From Saprospiraceae bacterium (GTDB lineage Bacteria > Bacteroidota > Bacteroidia > Chitinophagales > Saprospiraceae), in NCBI GenBank assembly GCA_015494245.1, contig WGBN01000218.1:1-7345 (forward strand): 7,345 nt of DNA, given 5' to 3'. The translations under genes and the position numbers were made by a program. The notes under the pieces are model-generated. The model ran no database searches. It had not been told where the DNA came from and saw only the letters and a program-made list of their open reading frames with translations. Within the stretch, counting starts at the first letter, position 1. Every line of letters starts with the position of its first letter. Below, piece after piece: positions 1 through 7,074 of the stretch.

Positions 1-1167
1 ATGCTGTAAAAAAGCAGCCTCTTCCATCCCCAGTTCTTCAGCCACCTGTTCCGGTTCCTTCAGGCGCCAAAGGATGTTGCTGCCCTCCCAGTTACCTTCC
101 TCGGTACAGCCATGCATGGCAGCAAACCAGGCAGCATCCTCTCCCAGCAGTTTGCGCAGCTCATCCATGCTCCAAAGGTAGTAGGCGCCCTCGCGCCCCT
201 CCGAATCTGCATCCAAAGCTGCATAGAAACCTCCCTCCGGAGCTCGCAACTCGCGTTCGAGGAAGGCCTGAGTTTCCCGCAAAGCCCGAAGGAAAACAGT
301 TTTTTTGCTTACCTGAAAAGCCTCTGCCAGTATTCCAAGCAACAGTCCGTTGTCGTAAAGCATTTTCTCAAAATGCGGAATGCGCCAGGCCTGGTCGGTG
401 GCATAGCGGGCAAAGCCGCCGCCAAGCTGATCGTAAATGCCTCCCTGCAACATTTTCTCCAGCGTAAACAGTACAAAATCAGTAGCCTCGGAATGCTCTT
501 TTGCATAACCCCACGCCAGCATGAAAGACAAAGAATAGGCCTGCGGAAATTTGGGTGCCCGCCCAAAGCCGCCCCAGGCTCCATCTCTGAAAGCACTCAG
601 CCTTTTGTAAAAGTCCTCCAAGTCCACTTGCACCTCTTCCCGGGTAACAACTTTTGAACCTGCCGTCTCGCGCCCCTCCTGCAGAGCCTTCATCACCCGT
701 TCTGCTTCGCGCTCTACCAGCTCGCGTTTTTCGTAGAAGTTGTAGGCAATCGTCTGCAACACCTGGCTCCACGACATCCTCCCATAGCGAGGTTCGGGCG
801 GGAAATAAGTGCCGGCAAAAAAGGGCTTCAGTCCGGGCGTTAAAAAGACATTTAAAGGCCAGCCGCCCGAACCTGTCAACAACTCACTCACACGCATATA
901 GATGCGATCCAAATCCGGCCGCTCTTCCCGGTCCAGCTTAATGTTGATGAAATGTGCATTCATGTAAGCAGCCACATCTTCATCCTCAAAACTCTCGTGC
1001 TCCATGACATGGCACCAATGGCAGGTGCTGTAGCCAATGCTCAGCAGGATGGGCTTGTCTTCTTCGCGGGCCCGTTGCAGCGCCTCCTCGCCCCAGGGAT
1101 ACCAGTCCACGGGATTGTTGGCATGCTGCAGCAGGTAGGGGCTCTTTTCGTGTTGCAGATGATTCAT
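1..1167 (-). CDS. YyaL/DUF255 thioredoxin-domain protein (SSP411-like), C-terminus outside window
   Basis: Reading the minus strand from the ATG at 1167 gives 389 codons, open to the window edge, so only the N-terminal part is present; family members are usually near 650-700 residues. Residues 1-120 form the DUF255 thioredoxin-fold domain: an N-terminal SPYLLQHANNPVDWYPW block, the redox-type STCHWCHVM motif (C49 and C52), and GGWPLNVFLTP at 101-111. After that come segments typical of the family's helical (alpha/alpha)6 region: GGFGRAPKFP (199-208), YDQLGGGFARYATD (245-258), HFEKMLYDN (265-273) and FYAALDADSEG (314-324). There is no signal peptide, so it is probably cytoplasmic. The biochemical role of this family (COG1331) is not settled; a disulfide or thiol function is inferred only from CxxC. 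The start lies 16 bases after the esterase stop, which suggests translation from the same transcript. No Shine-Dalgarno is visible. Family assignment is very secure; function is not. Confidence 0.95.
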   Translation of the reverse strand, partial: MNHLQHEKSPYLLQHANNPVDWYPWGEEALQRAREEDKPILLSIGYSTCHWCHVMEHESFEDEDVAAYMNAHFINIKLDREERPDLDRIYMRVSELLTGSGGWPLNVFLTPGLKPFFAGTYFPPEPRYGRMSWSQVLQTIAYNFYEKRELVEREAERVMKALQEGRETAGSKVVTREEVQVDLEDFYKRLSAFRDGAWGGFGRAPKFPQAYSLSFMLAWGYAKEHSEATDFVLFTLEKMLQGGIYDQLGGGFARYATDQAWRIPHFEKMLYDNGLLLGILAEAFQVSKKTVFLRALRETQAFLERELRAPEGGFYAALDADSEGREGAYYLWSMDELRKLLGEDAAWFAAMHGCTEEGNWEGSNILWRLKEPEQVAEELGMEEAAFLQH

Positions 1168-1183
1168 AGGGTGTGAATTTATG

Positions 1184-2341
1184 CTATTCTTTGAACAAAC
1201 GCAAGGTCTGCCCTCCTATCCGCAGGAAATAGATGCCTTTCGGCAAATATTGGACCTGTACAGACGCCTTCCCCTCCTCCAGCATTCCTGTTTGTACGAT
1301 CTCGCCCAAAGTGGAATAGAGGGCATAGCTTTTATCTCCAGACAAATCGCCCCCCACAAAGAAAACATCCTGCACCGGATTTGGAAAAATACGCAATGTA
1401 GCTTTATCAGAGTTCACAGCTGCAGCTGAAACAGGTGTGGTTCCTTCCAGGGTATAGCGGGAAAAGAACTTCCAAATTTCGACAGAGCCGTTGATGTCCC
1501 AATTGGTCCCCGGTCCGCCATAGATGCTGCTCGGCCAGGTATGGCCTCCGTTCTCGACTTTGTCGTGCAACACTTCAACGCCCTGGAGCCCGCCTCCGTA
1601 AAGCGCTTGCTCTACTGTACTGCCATCAGTCATATCCAGATTCGGAAAAGACATCATTTCGGGGGTAGTCGCACACTGGTTTTGCTCTACCCAATAGGCC
1701 AAAGCCGTCTCAAGCGGCTCTGTCCAAATAGCCCCCTCATACGGCACCACCGGATCGGCCGTGCCATGGATTTGCATGACAGGCACGGGCCGTTGGGGAT
1801 TGCAGGCATTGTAAGTCTCCGGTGTCATGCTCCCCGCCACCGAAGCGATAGCCGCTATGCGATCGCTCAACTGGCAAGCCAGCAAAAAGCTCATAAAGCC
1901 ACCATTCGACATGCCCGTGGCATAGATTCGGGAAGCATCCAAGTTGTACTGCGCTTCCAGAGAATCCAGCAGTGCAGCCACAAAGCCCACATCATCTGTC
2001 GTGCTGCCAATGGTCCAGCCGCCCACATTCCAATGGGTAATGCCATTGAGCAAAGTCCCCTGCGGGTGTACGATGATGAAGCCCGCCGTATCGGCAATGG
2101 CCCGAAAATCGCCGTACCACATCTGCTGCACATCTGTAGCCCCATAGCCGTGAAAATTCAGTACGAGCGGCACGGCCTCCTCGCCGGTATAACTTTCGGG
2201 AATGTAAAGCACAAACTCACGCTGCATCCCATCATGCAAAATGCTATCGCGAAAAGTCTCCTGTCCGGCAGCCTCAGAGAAAAGAAAAAACGCAGAAAGC
2301 ACAGCAAGTGCCGGCCTCACAAAAAATCGCACAAAAGTCAT
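1184..2341 (-). CDS. Secreted CE1/LpqC-type esterase with T9SS type A sorting domain
   Basis: A 385-residue exported alpha/beta hydrolase of the polyhydroxybutyrate depolymerase / feruloyl esterase type (LpqC, COG3509). Residues 1-26 look like a signal peptide ending near AAGQ. The catalytic domain covers about 27-295: oxyanion-region NFHGYG (62-67), nucleophile elbow GMSNGG with S145, probable acid D196 in HGTADPVVPY, and base H267 in ENGGHTWP. Residues 315-385 form a T9SS type A sorting domain: FPNPVQD at the front, YSTLGEIVQTG in the middle, LPKGIYFLRI near the end and a short basic tail. The protein is therefore predicted to cross the outer membrane by T9SS and be released or anchored at the surface. 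The substrate could be a polyester, a feruloylated or acetylated polysaccharide, or another ester; sequence alone does not decide. It sits 53 bases after the amidohydrolase stop and 16 bases before the next start. No Shine-Dalgarno is visible. The catalytic and sorting domains are secure, the substrate unknown. Confidence 0.93.
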   Translation of the reverse strand: MTFVRFFVRPALAVLSAFFLFSEAAGQETFRDSILHDGMQREFVLYIPESYTGEEAVPLVLNFHGYGATDVQQMWYGDFRAIADTAGFIIVHPQGTLLNGITHWNVGGWTIGSTTDDVGFVAALLDSLEAQYNLDASRIYATGMSNGGFMSFLLACQLSDRIAAIASVAGSMTPETYNACNPQRPVPVMQIHGTADPVVPYEGAIWTEPLETALAYWVEQNQCATTPEMMSFPNLDMTDGSTVEQALYGGGLQGVEVLHDKVENGGHTWPSSIYGGPGTNWDINGSVEIWKFFSRYTLEGTTPVSAAAVNSDKATLRIFPNPVQDVFFVGGDLSGDKSYALYSTLGEIVQTGMLEEGKASVQVQYLPKGIYFLRIGGQTLRLFKE

Positions 2342-2394
2342 AAACGTCCATTTACATGGTCAACTAATCTGAGACGCCATCAATATTTCCCCTT

Positions 2395-5300
2395 TCACTC
2401 GCCGCAAGAGCAACCCGAAACACCTCGTCCATGCCCTTTTTCTCCCTCCGGCAACACCTCATTGCTGCCTTCCAACTGGAAGTAAAATTTGCCGCAAGGC
2501 TTGTCGTAATGGCCGATTTCGCGCATGGTTTCGCTATCGTAGAGGCGACCGTTGACCATGGTATAGACCACGTGCTCCGTGCTGAAAAGATCCTCCAGAG
2601 GATTGCCGTCAATGACGATGAGGTCGGCCAACTTGCCCACTTTGAGGGAGCCGATTTCCGAATCCATACCGAGGTAAATGGCGCCGTTGATGGTGGCCGC
2701 ACGCAGGGCTTCCATCTCGCTCATGCCTCCCTGGTGGAGCATCCACAACTCCCAGTGGGCTCCCAGTCCCTGGAGCTGGCCGTGCGCACCCAAATTGATG
2801 CGCACGCCTTTGTCGGACAAGCGCTTGCAGGACTGAGACACCAGAATATGCCCATTTTCGTACTCCTCCTCCGGAATCATGGTGCGGTGGCGGGAGCGGC
2901 CATCCACTATGCTGCGGGGTGTAAAGCGCAGCAGGCGCTCCTTCTTCCAGACTTCGGTGTGCTGATACCAGTAATATTCGCCGTTGATGCCGCCATAATT
3001 GACGATGAGCGTGGGCGTGTTATGCGCCTTGGTAGCAGCCCAAAACTCCAGCACGTCCTCGTATAAAGGAGCCACGGGAATGTTGTGCTCAATGCCCGTA
3101 TGACCGTCGGCCAACATGTTCATATTGTGGTAAAAGAAAGAACCTCCCTCTGGCACCACCAGCACACCCAACTCACGGGCCGCCTGAATGATCTGCTGGC
3201 GCTGCTCGCGACGTGGCTGGTTGTAGCTCTTCACTGAAAAGGCCCCGTAAGCCTTCGTGCGACGTATGGCCGAACGGGCATCCTCCAGCTTGTTGATGAC
3301 AGCCTTAAAATCGCCATCCGCGCCGTACAAAATGACTCCCGTAGAGTACAGCCTCGGCCCCACCATATGGCCCGCGCGAATCATCTCCGCCTGAGAAAAA
3401 ATCATCTCGGAATTGGAGGAAGGGTCGTGCGAAGTCGTCACCCCATAGGCCAGGTTGGCGTAGTACTGCCATTGCTTTTGCGGGCTGAGGCCATAGCGGA
3501 AATTCCCCACATGCGCATGCACATCTATGATGCCCGGCATGATGGTTTTGCCCGAACAGTCATAGACCTTGGCCTTGCGCGGTATGCGCACCTCCGAAGC
3601 AGGCCCCACTGCCCGGATGCGATTGCCCTCAACGACTATGGAGCCGTCTTCGATGACCTCCTCCCCTTCCATGATGAGGATTCTGGCATGGGTAAAGGCT
3701 ATGATGCCTTTCGGCAAATCGGAGGCCAGCCTGAGGCCCGTCTCAATCCCTGTACTGTCCATAGGCGGCAAATCCGCTCGCCCACCCCTGAGGAAGCTGA
3801 AGCGCTCGCTCAGCGTATCCGTGAAATAAGTCGGCCCAAGCATCCAGTGCAGCACTTTGCTGTCTGGCGACCAATGGATGTTGATGCCTGCATCGCGGGC
3901 TACCTGCGCCACCGGTACCGCCTTACTGTTTGCCGAAAGGCTAATGGTCTTCCCCGTCTCCGGCATGGGTGCCACATAAACCTTGTAAAGCTCCGACCAG
4001 GCCACCCAATGATTGTCCGGACTGGGGACAATGCGCTGCGCATAAGGCGCCTTGAAATGGTGCCGCTTCTCATGGCCATTGAGGTCCACGCTGTAATAGT
4101 TCTTTTCTATGGCCCCAAAGAGGTAGCCGCCCGTCTGATAAAAAATGCGCGTTCCATCTGCATTGAAGAGGGGATATTCGCCTTCGCGGCAAACAAAAAC
4201 CGCCTCACCACCCTCTGCACTCATCCGGTAAATCCCGGGCTCCGTACAATACAACGAGCCCTGATGACCATTGCCCGCTTCCCTGCGAAAAACAATCTGA
4301 CTACCATCCGGAGAAAAGGACGGCGTGCGATAAATCCCCGGCTCATCGGACAGCATTTGGCGAAAGCCATCAGAAAGCCGCAACTTCCAAAGGCGACCGT
4401 ATTGCTCATCGTTCCAACTCACGTAAACCAGGTACTTGCCATCGGGCGAAAAAGCAGGCTCAAATTCGAGCATATCCTGCTGTGAAGTAAGGCGAACCGG
4501 CTTGCCGGCGGGCAAATCCTTCTTCCAAAGATAGCCCACAGCCGAAAAGACCAGCTGCTTCCCATCGGGAGAAGTTACCGCATGGCGGATGACCTTGACG
4601 TCAAACTCCGGCTCAAACACCTTGTGCTTAAAGCGAACCGTCTCCATCATCTTGTGCTCTGCCTTGAGGTGGAAGGGAATGGTGCTCACCTCTTTGCTCT
4701 TCACATCCACCTTGCGGATTTTGCCCTTAGCCCAGATGTAAATCGCGCTGTCATCCGGCGACCAGGCGAAACCCGTGTAAACACCGAAAATCGCCCAGGC
4801 TTCCTGTTGGTCCTTGCTCAAATCGCTGTACAAAGGGTATTCCTTGCCCGTACTCAACTCGCGTATAAAAAGCGTGCTCTTCGTGCGCACGCGACGCACA
4901 AAAGCGAGGTACTTCCCATCGTGAGAGACCTGCGGGCGAAATGCGCTGCCCATGCCTCCGGTTACTGCCCGAATCTCTCCGGTTTCCAAATCGTAGCGGC
5001 GAATCTGGTAGATTTGCTTGTTGGGGTCTTTGTTGTATTGAAAATACCCGCCCGGATACATGTCCTCGCTGAAATACACATAGCGACCATCGGGCGACGG
5101 ACAAGGCTCGTTGACGTCCTGCTGGTCGTTCTTGCGCTTGGTGAGCTGCAGGCCGCTGCCGCCGGAGAGGTGATACATCCAGATTTCGCCCGCACCCAGC
5201 GAACGCTCCGAAGTAAAATGCTTGCGGGCAACGAAATACATGCCGTCCGGCATCCAGGCGGGGTTGTTCAGCAAGCGGAAATCCTCATGGGTGACCTGCC

Positions 5301-5676
5301 GGGCATCGCTGCCGTCGGCATTCATCACCCAGATGTTGTCGCCGCCGCCGGCATCGCTGGTGAAGAGGATTTTGCTGCCATCGGGACTAAAGCGAGGCTG
5401 CACCTCCCAGGCCAGGCCGCTGCGAAGGACTTTGGCCTCCCCACCTGTAGCCGGCATGAGGTAGATGTCTCCCAGTAAATCAAAGACCAGCTGGCGGCCG
5501 TCGGGGCTGAGATCGAGATTCATCCACGTTCCTTCATCCAGCGAAAAGGTGTGCATTTCAAAAGGGCCCGGAGGGTTGTTCACATCCCACTTGTCGGTCT
5601 CTTCCTGGGCCCAAAGCCCTGTGATAAAACCTCCCAGAATAAAAATCATCGAGAGAAAACGGGTCGGTATATTCAT
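2395..5676 (-). CDS. Exported PD40 (TolB-like) double propeller fused to amidohydrolase
   Basis: A 1093-residue protein with a signal peptide (1-23, hydrophobic core after NIPTRF, probable cleavage near LWA-Q), so periplasmic or outer-membrane associated. Residues about 40-620 carry twelve PD40-type blade motifs, SPDG or a close variant, starting near 57, 97, 142, 194, 251, 306, 369, 410, 455, 505, 552 and 603, consistent with two six-bladed propellers. Residues about 655-1050 are an amidohydrolase-superfamily domain: a flanking beta-sandwich strand pair (GSIVVEGNRIRAVG, 678-691), metal motif HAH (720-722) in MPGIIDVHAHVG, SHD (749-751), candidate carboxylated lysine K816, IEH (862-864), and the terminal ALRAATINGA and GSLKVGKLADLIVIDGNPL blocks. 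Two usual ligand positions differ: PEGG with E843, and GAHGQ with H965. The tail ends in a Gly/His/Cys-rich segment. The likely activity is hydrolysis of a cyclic amide or a peptide-derived substrate, as in imidazolonepropionase-, prolidase- or dipeptidase-like relatives, with propellers gating access or binding substrate; this is inference. Probable first gene of the minus-strand group. Confidence 0.94.
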   Translation of the reverse strand: MNIPTRFLSMIFILGGFITGLWAQEETDKWDVNNPPGPFEMHTFSLDEGTWMNLDLSPDGRQLVFDLLGDIYLMPATGGEAKVLRSGLAWEVQPRFSPDGSKILFTSDAGGGDNIWVMNADGSDARQVTHEDFRLLNNPAWMPDGMYFVARKHFTSERSLGAGEIWMYHLSGGSGLQLTKRKNDQQDVNEPCPSPDGRYVYFSEDMYPGGYFQYNKDPNKQIYQIRRYDLETGEIRAVTGGMGSAFRPQVSHDGKYLAFVRRVRTKSTLFIRELSTGKEYPLYSDLSKDQQEAWAIFGVYTGFAWSPDDSAIYIWAKGKIRKVDVKSKEVSTIPFHLKAEHKMMETVRFKHKVFEPEFDVKVIRHAVTSPDGKQLVFSAVGYLWKKDLPAGKPVRLTSQQDMLEFEPAFSPDGKYLVYVSWNDEQYGRLWKLRLSDGFRQMLSDEPGIYRTPSFSPDGSQIVFRREAGNGHQGSLYCTEPGIYRMSAEGGEAVFVCREGEYPLFNADGTRIFYQTGGYLFGAIEKNYYSVDLNGHEKRHHFKAPYAQRIVPSPDNHWVAWSELYKVYVAPMPETGKTISLSANSKAVPVAQVARDAGINIHWSPDSKVLHWMLGPTYFTDTLSERFSFLRGGRADLPPMDSTGIETGLRLASDLPKGIIAFTHARILIMEGEEVIEDGSIVVEGNRIRAVGPASEVRIPRKAKVYDCSGKTIMPGIIDVHAHVGNFRYGLSPQKQWQYYANLAYGVTTSHDPSSNSEMIFSQAEMIRAGHMVGPRLYSTGVILYGADGDFKAVINKLEDARSAIRRTKAYGAFSVKSYNQPRREQRQQIIQAARELGVLVVPEGGSFFYHNMNMLADGHTGIEHNIPVAPLYEDVLEFWAATKAHNTPTLIVNYGGINGEYYWYQHTEVWKKERLLRFTPRSIVDGRSRHRTMIPEEEYENGHILVSQSCKRLSDKGVRINLGAHGQLQGLGAHWELWMLHQGGMSEMEALRAATINGAIYLGMDSEIGSLKVGKLADLIVIDGNPLEDLFSTEHVVYTMVNGRLYDSETMREIGHYDKPCGKFYFQLEGSNEVLPEGEKGHGRGVSGCSCGE

Positions 5677-5711
5677 TTTTTGCGTATTTTGCAGCCAAAA
5701 GTAGGAAAATT
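5677..5711. promoter_or_regulatory. 35-bp divergent intergenic region
   Basis: This is the whole space between two divergent start codons: the amidohydrolase ATG (minus, at 5676) and the rlpA ATG (plus, at 5712). Any promoters must fit here or extend into the opposing coding sequences. It is rich in A and T. A weak Shine-Dalgarno-like AGGA (5703-5706) lies five bases before the rlpA start. For rlpA only a near match to the Bacteroidota -7 element is seen, TATTTTG at 5685-5691, one T short of TAnnTTTG. The position of the region is certain; promoter activity is inferred. Confidence 0.6.
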
Positions 5712-5724
5712 ATGAAGAAGCAAC
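5696..5724 (-). promoter_or_regulatory. Candidate Bacteroidota sigma-type promoter for the minus-strand group
   Basis: On the minus strand, TACTTTTG (5703 down to 5696) matches the Bacteroidota -7 consensus TAnnTTTG exactly. A GTTG (5724-5721) lies 17 bases upstream and could serve as a -33 TTG element, somewhat closer than the usual spacing of about 19. If used, transcription would start roughly 10-15 bases before the amidohydrolase ATG, and the -33 element would lie inside the first codons of rlpA. The -7 match is direct; use as a promoter is inferred. Confidence 0.45.
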
Positions 5725-6452
5725 ACCCCCTGAGTATCCTTGGATTGATTCTTTTCTTGTGCAGCCTTGCGGCAGCCACCCCTGTGGCGGCCCAAACGGA
5801 AACGGGCTATGCCGTTTTTTACGCCGACTATCTGGAGGGCCAAAAAACGGCTAATGGCGAAATTTTCAGCAATCACCAACTGACTTGCGCCCATAAGACG
5901 CTCCCCTTTGGCACCCTTCTCAAGATCACCCGCTTAGACAACTACAAGTCGGTTACTGTGCGCGTAAACGACCGCGGGCCCTACGGAGAAGGCCTGGTGG
6001 TTGATTTGACCAAAGCTGCCGCCGCTCAACTGGGCATGCTGTCGGAAGGTAAAGCCTATGTGCAGGTAGAAGTTGTGGGCTCTTCCAACACCAATCCCAT
6101 CCCCCCTTCGCTGCAAACGGCTAAATCGCCTTCCGCCATTCCTACGGAATACAGCGCCGTCTCAACGGCCAAAGTGAAAGACCCCTATCTCATACGGGAA
6201 TTGCCCTCGGGCCTCAGCGGCTACGGATTGCAAATAGGCGCTTACACCAACCGCGCCAATGCAGAACGCCAGCTCATCGCCCTGCAAAAACAAGGGATTG
6301 ATAAACTCTACATCAAGAGCTTACCCGGCGAGCAGTACAAACTGATTGTCGCCAGTTTCCCAACCAGAGATGCGGCCATGCAACACTTACAAAGCCTCAA
6401 ACAAAAATACTTTGTAGAAGGATTCCCCGTGAATCTCTCGAAATGGCCGTAG
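5712..6452 (+). CDS. rlpA: RlpA-like septal ring lytic transglycosylase/DPBB protein with SPOR domain
   Basis: A 246-residue exported protein. Residues 1-27 are a signal peptide (KKQ, a hydrophobic core, then PVAAQ). C17 does not sit in a good lipobox, so it is probably not a lipoprotein, unlike E. coli RlpA. Residues 32-122 are the double-psi beta-barrel: GYAVFYAD, KTANGE with E50, LTCAHKTLPFGT with H61, VRVNDRGPYGEG with D87, and VVDLTKAAAAQLGM. E50, H61 and D87 correspond to the conserved acidic, histidine and aspartate positions of RlpA-type DPBB domains. A Ser/Pro/Thr-rich linker (123-165) follows, then a SPOR domain (about 170-243; YGLQIGAYTNRANAERQL to the end), a fold that binds peptide-stripped glycan strands at division septa. 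The expected role is peptidoglycan cleavage or remodelling in the periplasm; lytic activity is shown for some homologues only. C59 replaces the more common Ala in LTAAH. First gene of the plus-strand group. Confidence 0.93.
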   Translation: MKKQHPLSILGLILFLCSLAAATPVAAQTETGYAVFYADYLEGQKTANGEIFSNHQLTCAHKTLPFGTLLKITRLDNYKSVTVRVNDRGPYGEGLVVDLTKAAAAQLGMLSEGKAYVQVEVVGSSNTNPIPPSLQTAKSPSAIPTEYSAVSTAKVKDPYLIRELPSGLSGYGLQIGAYTNRANAERQLIALQKQGIDKLYIKSLPGEQYKLIVASFPTRDAAMQHLQSLKQKYFVEGFPVNLSKWP

Positions 6453-6457
6453 CGGCC
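6445..6457 (+). other. Short perfect hairpin across the rlpA stop codon
   Basis: GGCCG (6445-6449), then TAG, then CGGCC (6453-6457): a perfect five-base-pair G+C-only stem whose three-base loop is exactly the rlpA stop codon. No T tract follows, so it does not look like an intrinsic terminator. It may be chance, or a small mRNA structure at the gene junction. Confidence 0.35.
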
Positions 6458-6482
6458 CCGACCCCCGCACCAACAGCCTTCA

Positions 6483-6496
6483 TAACCTCAAAACAC
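6483..6496 (+). repeat. Leader repeat copy 1 (TAACCTCAAAAYAC)
   Basis: TAACCTCAAAACAC lies nine bases before the ATG of the lipoprotein gene. The same 14 bases with one C/T difference occur at 7075-7088 before the next gene; the first eleven bases are identical. It is neither a Shine-Dalgarno nor a -7 element. Function unknown. Confidence 0.5.
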
Positions 6497-6505
6497 TAGC
6501 GAGCT

Positions 6506-7054
6506 ATGTCCAAAAACACCCTTTTCACCCTGCTGTCCCTCTTTCTGACAGCCGGCTTTTTTGCCTGTCAGAACGACAACAATGAAACTCAAGAGGTAGA
6601 AATAAGCCTTCCGCTGCCACCTAACAACCAGATCGCCCCACCGGCCGAGCTGGACACGATCTTCAAGCCCATCAATGGCGTCGTCAGAGGCTTCGACTGG
6701 AGCACTACGGCCGACGATATCCAGGCTAAAGAAACGGCCTCACCCGTCGAAGAAGCTGATCAAAACAAAAAAGTCTTCACCATAGACCTCAACGAAAACG
6801 AATTCGCAGACATCACCTATCAATTTCAGGGAGACAGCCTCGCAAGCATCCAGTTAGACATCTACCCTGCTGATGAAGCAGCAGCCCAAATGTATGCCGG
6901 CAATCTGAAATCTTTCTTCAACGTCAAGTACAAAAAGCGAGCTGAATTATGGGAAGGCTCGGAAAACGGCAAAATTTTTACGGTTTTTTTAACAGAAAAG
7001 AACAGTGACGCGGGCCCCTTCGTTACAGTCATATGGGAAAGAGAAGGCGAATAA
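6506..7054 (+). CDS. Hypothetical lipoprotein, 182 residues
   Basis: I do not recognise a named family. The N-terminus is a lipoprotein signal: SKN, a hydrophobic stretch, then GFFAC with C21 as the probable lipidated residue. The next residues, QNDNNE, are acidic and polar, which would fit but does not prove an outer-membrane or surface-exposed position in Bacteroidota. A Pro-rich spacer (34-47) follows. The mature domain (about 56-180) begins with NGVVRGFDWSTTADDIQAKE (57-76), loosely like the R-G-x-x-W-G-x-S-x-x-E-V-x-x-x-E opening seen in many small envelope lipoproteins. It then shows alternating beta-rich segments (KVFTIDL, DITYQFQGDSLASIQLDIY, KIFTVFLTE, FVTVIWERE) and a helix near 121-139. 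The gene starts 53 bases after rlpA with no separate promoter motif, so co-transcription is likely. The ORF and lipoprotein signal are well supported; the role is unknown, perhaps in the envelope. Confidence 0.8.
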   Translation: MSKNTLFTLLSLFLTAGFFACQNDNNETQEVEISLPLPPNNQIAPPAELDTIFKPINGVVRGFDWSTTADDIQAKETASPVEEADQNKKVFTIDLNENEFADITYQFQGDSLASIQLDIYPADEAAAQMYAGNLKSFFNVKYKKRAELWEGSENGKIFTVFLTEKNSDAGPFVTVIWEREGE

Positions 7055-7074
7055 TCGTCGCTGACTCCCTTTTT

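Noticed and set aside
112..657. Plus-strand open frame of 181 codons opposite the YyaL-like gene
   Set aside because: The minus strand here encodes uninterrupted, strongly conserved DUF255 family motifs; the plus frame has none.
2342..2394. Possible terminator or promoter between the amidohydrolase and esterase genes
   Set aside because: Only a four-base inverted repeat (CCAT/ATGG) with no T tract, and no TAnnTTTG match on the minus strand; nothing convincing in these 53 bases.
1541..2485. Long plus-strand open frame of 314 codons opposite the esterase
   Set aside because: Fully antisense to a secure esterase with catalytic triad and sorting domain; the translation is rich in His, Arg, Ser and Pro with no domain pattern.
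2364..2702. Minus-strand open frame overlapping the 3' end of the amidohydrolase gene and running past its stop
   Set aside because: Out of frame with the conserved amidohydrolase C-terminal blocks, low-complexity Ser/Ala/Trp composition, no start context; I see no sign of a frameshift, since the main frame is intact through the ADLIVIDGNPL block.
3367..4485. Plus-strand open frame of 372 codons opposite the amidohydrolase/PD40 gene
   Set aside because: A mirror of the coding bias on the minus strand; no motif, signal or start context of its own, while the minus frame has clear PD40 and metal motifs.
4582..5478. Plus-strand open frame of 298 codons opposite the propeller region
   Set aside because: Antisense shadow of the SPDG-rich repeat region; its apparent regularity comes from the repeated blade codons.
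4900..5520. Recurring short DNA motif (CCATCGGG-like) that might look like a dispersed repeat
   Set aside because: It is the reverse complement of codons for the PD40 SPDG motif, so it reflects protein repeats, not a DNA element.
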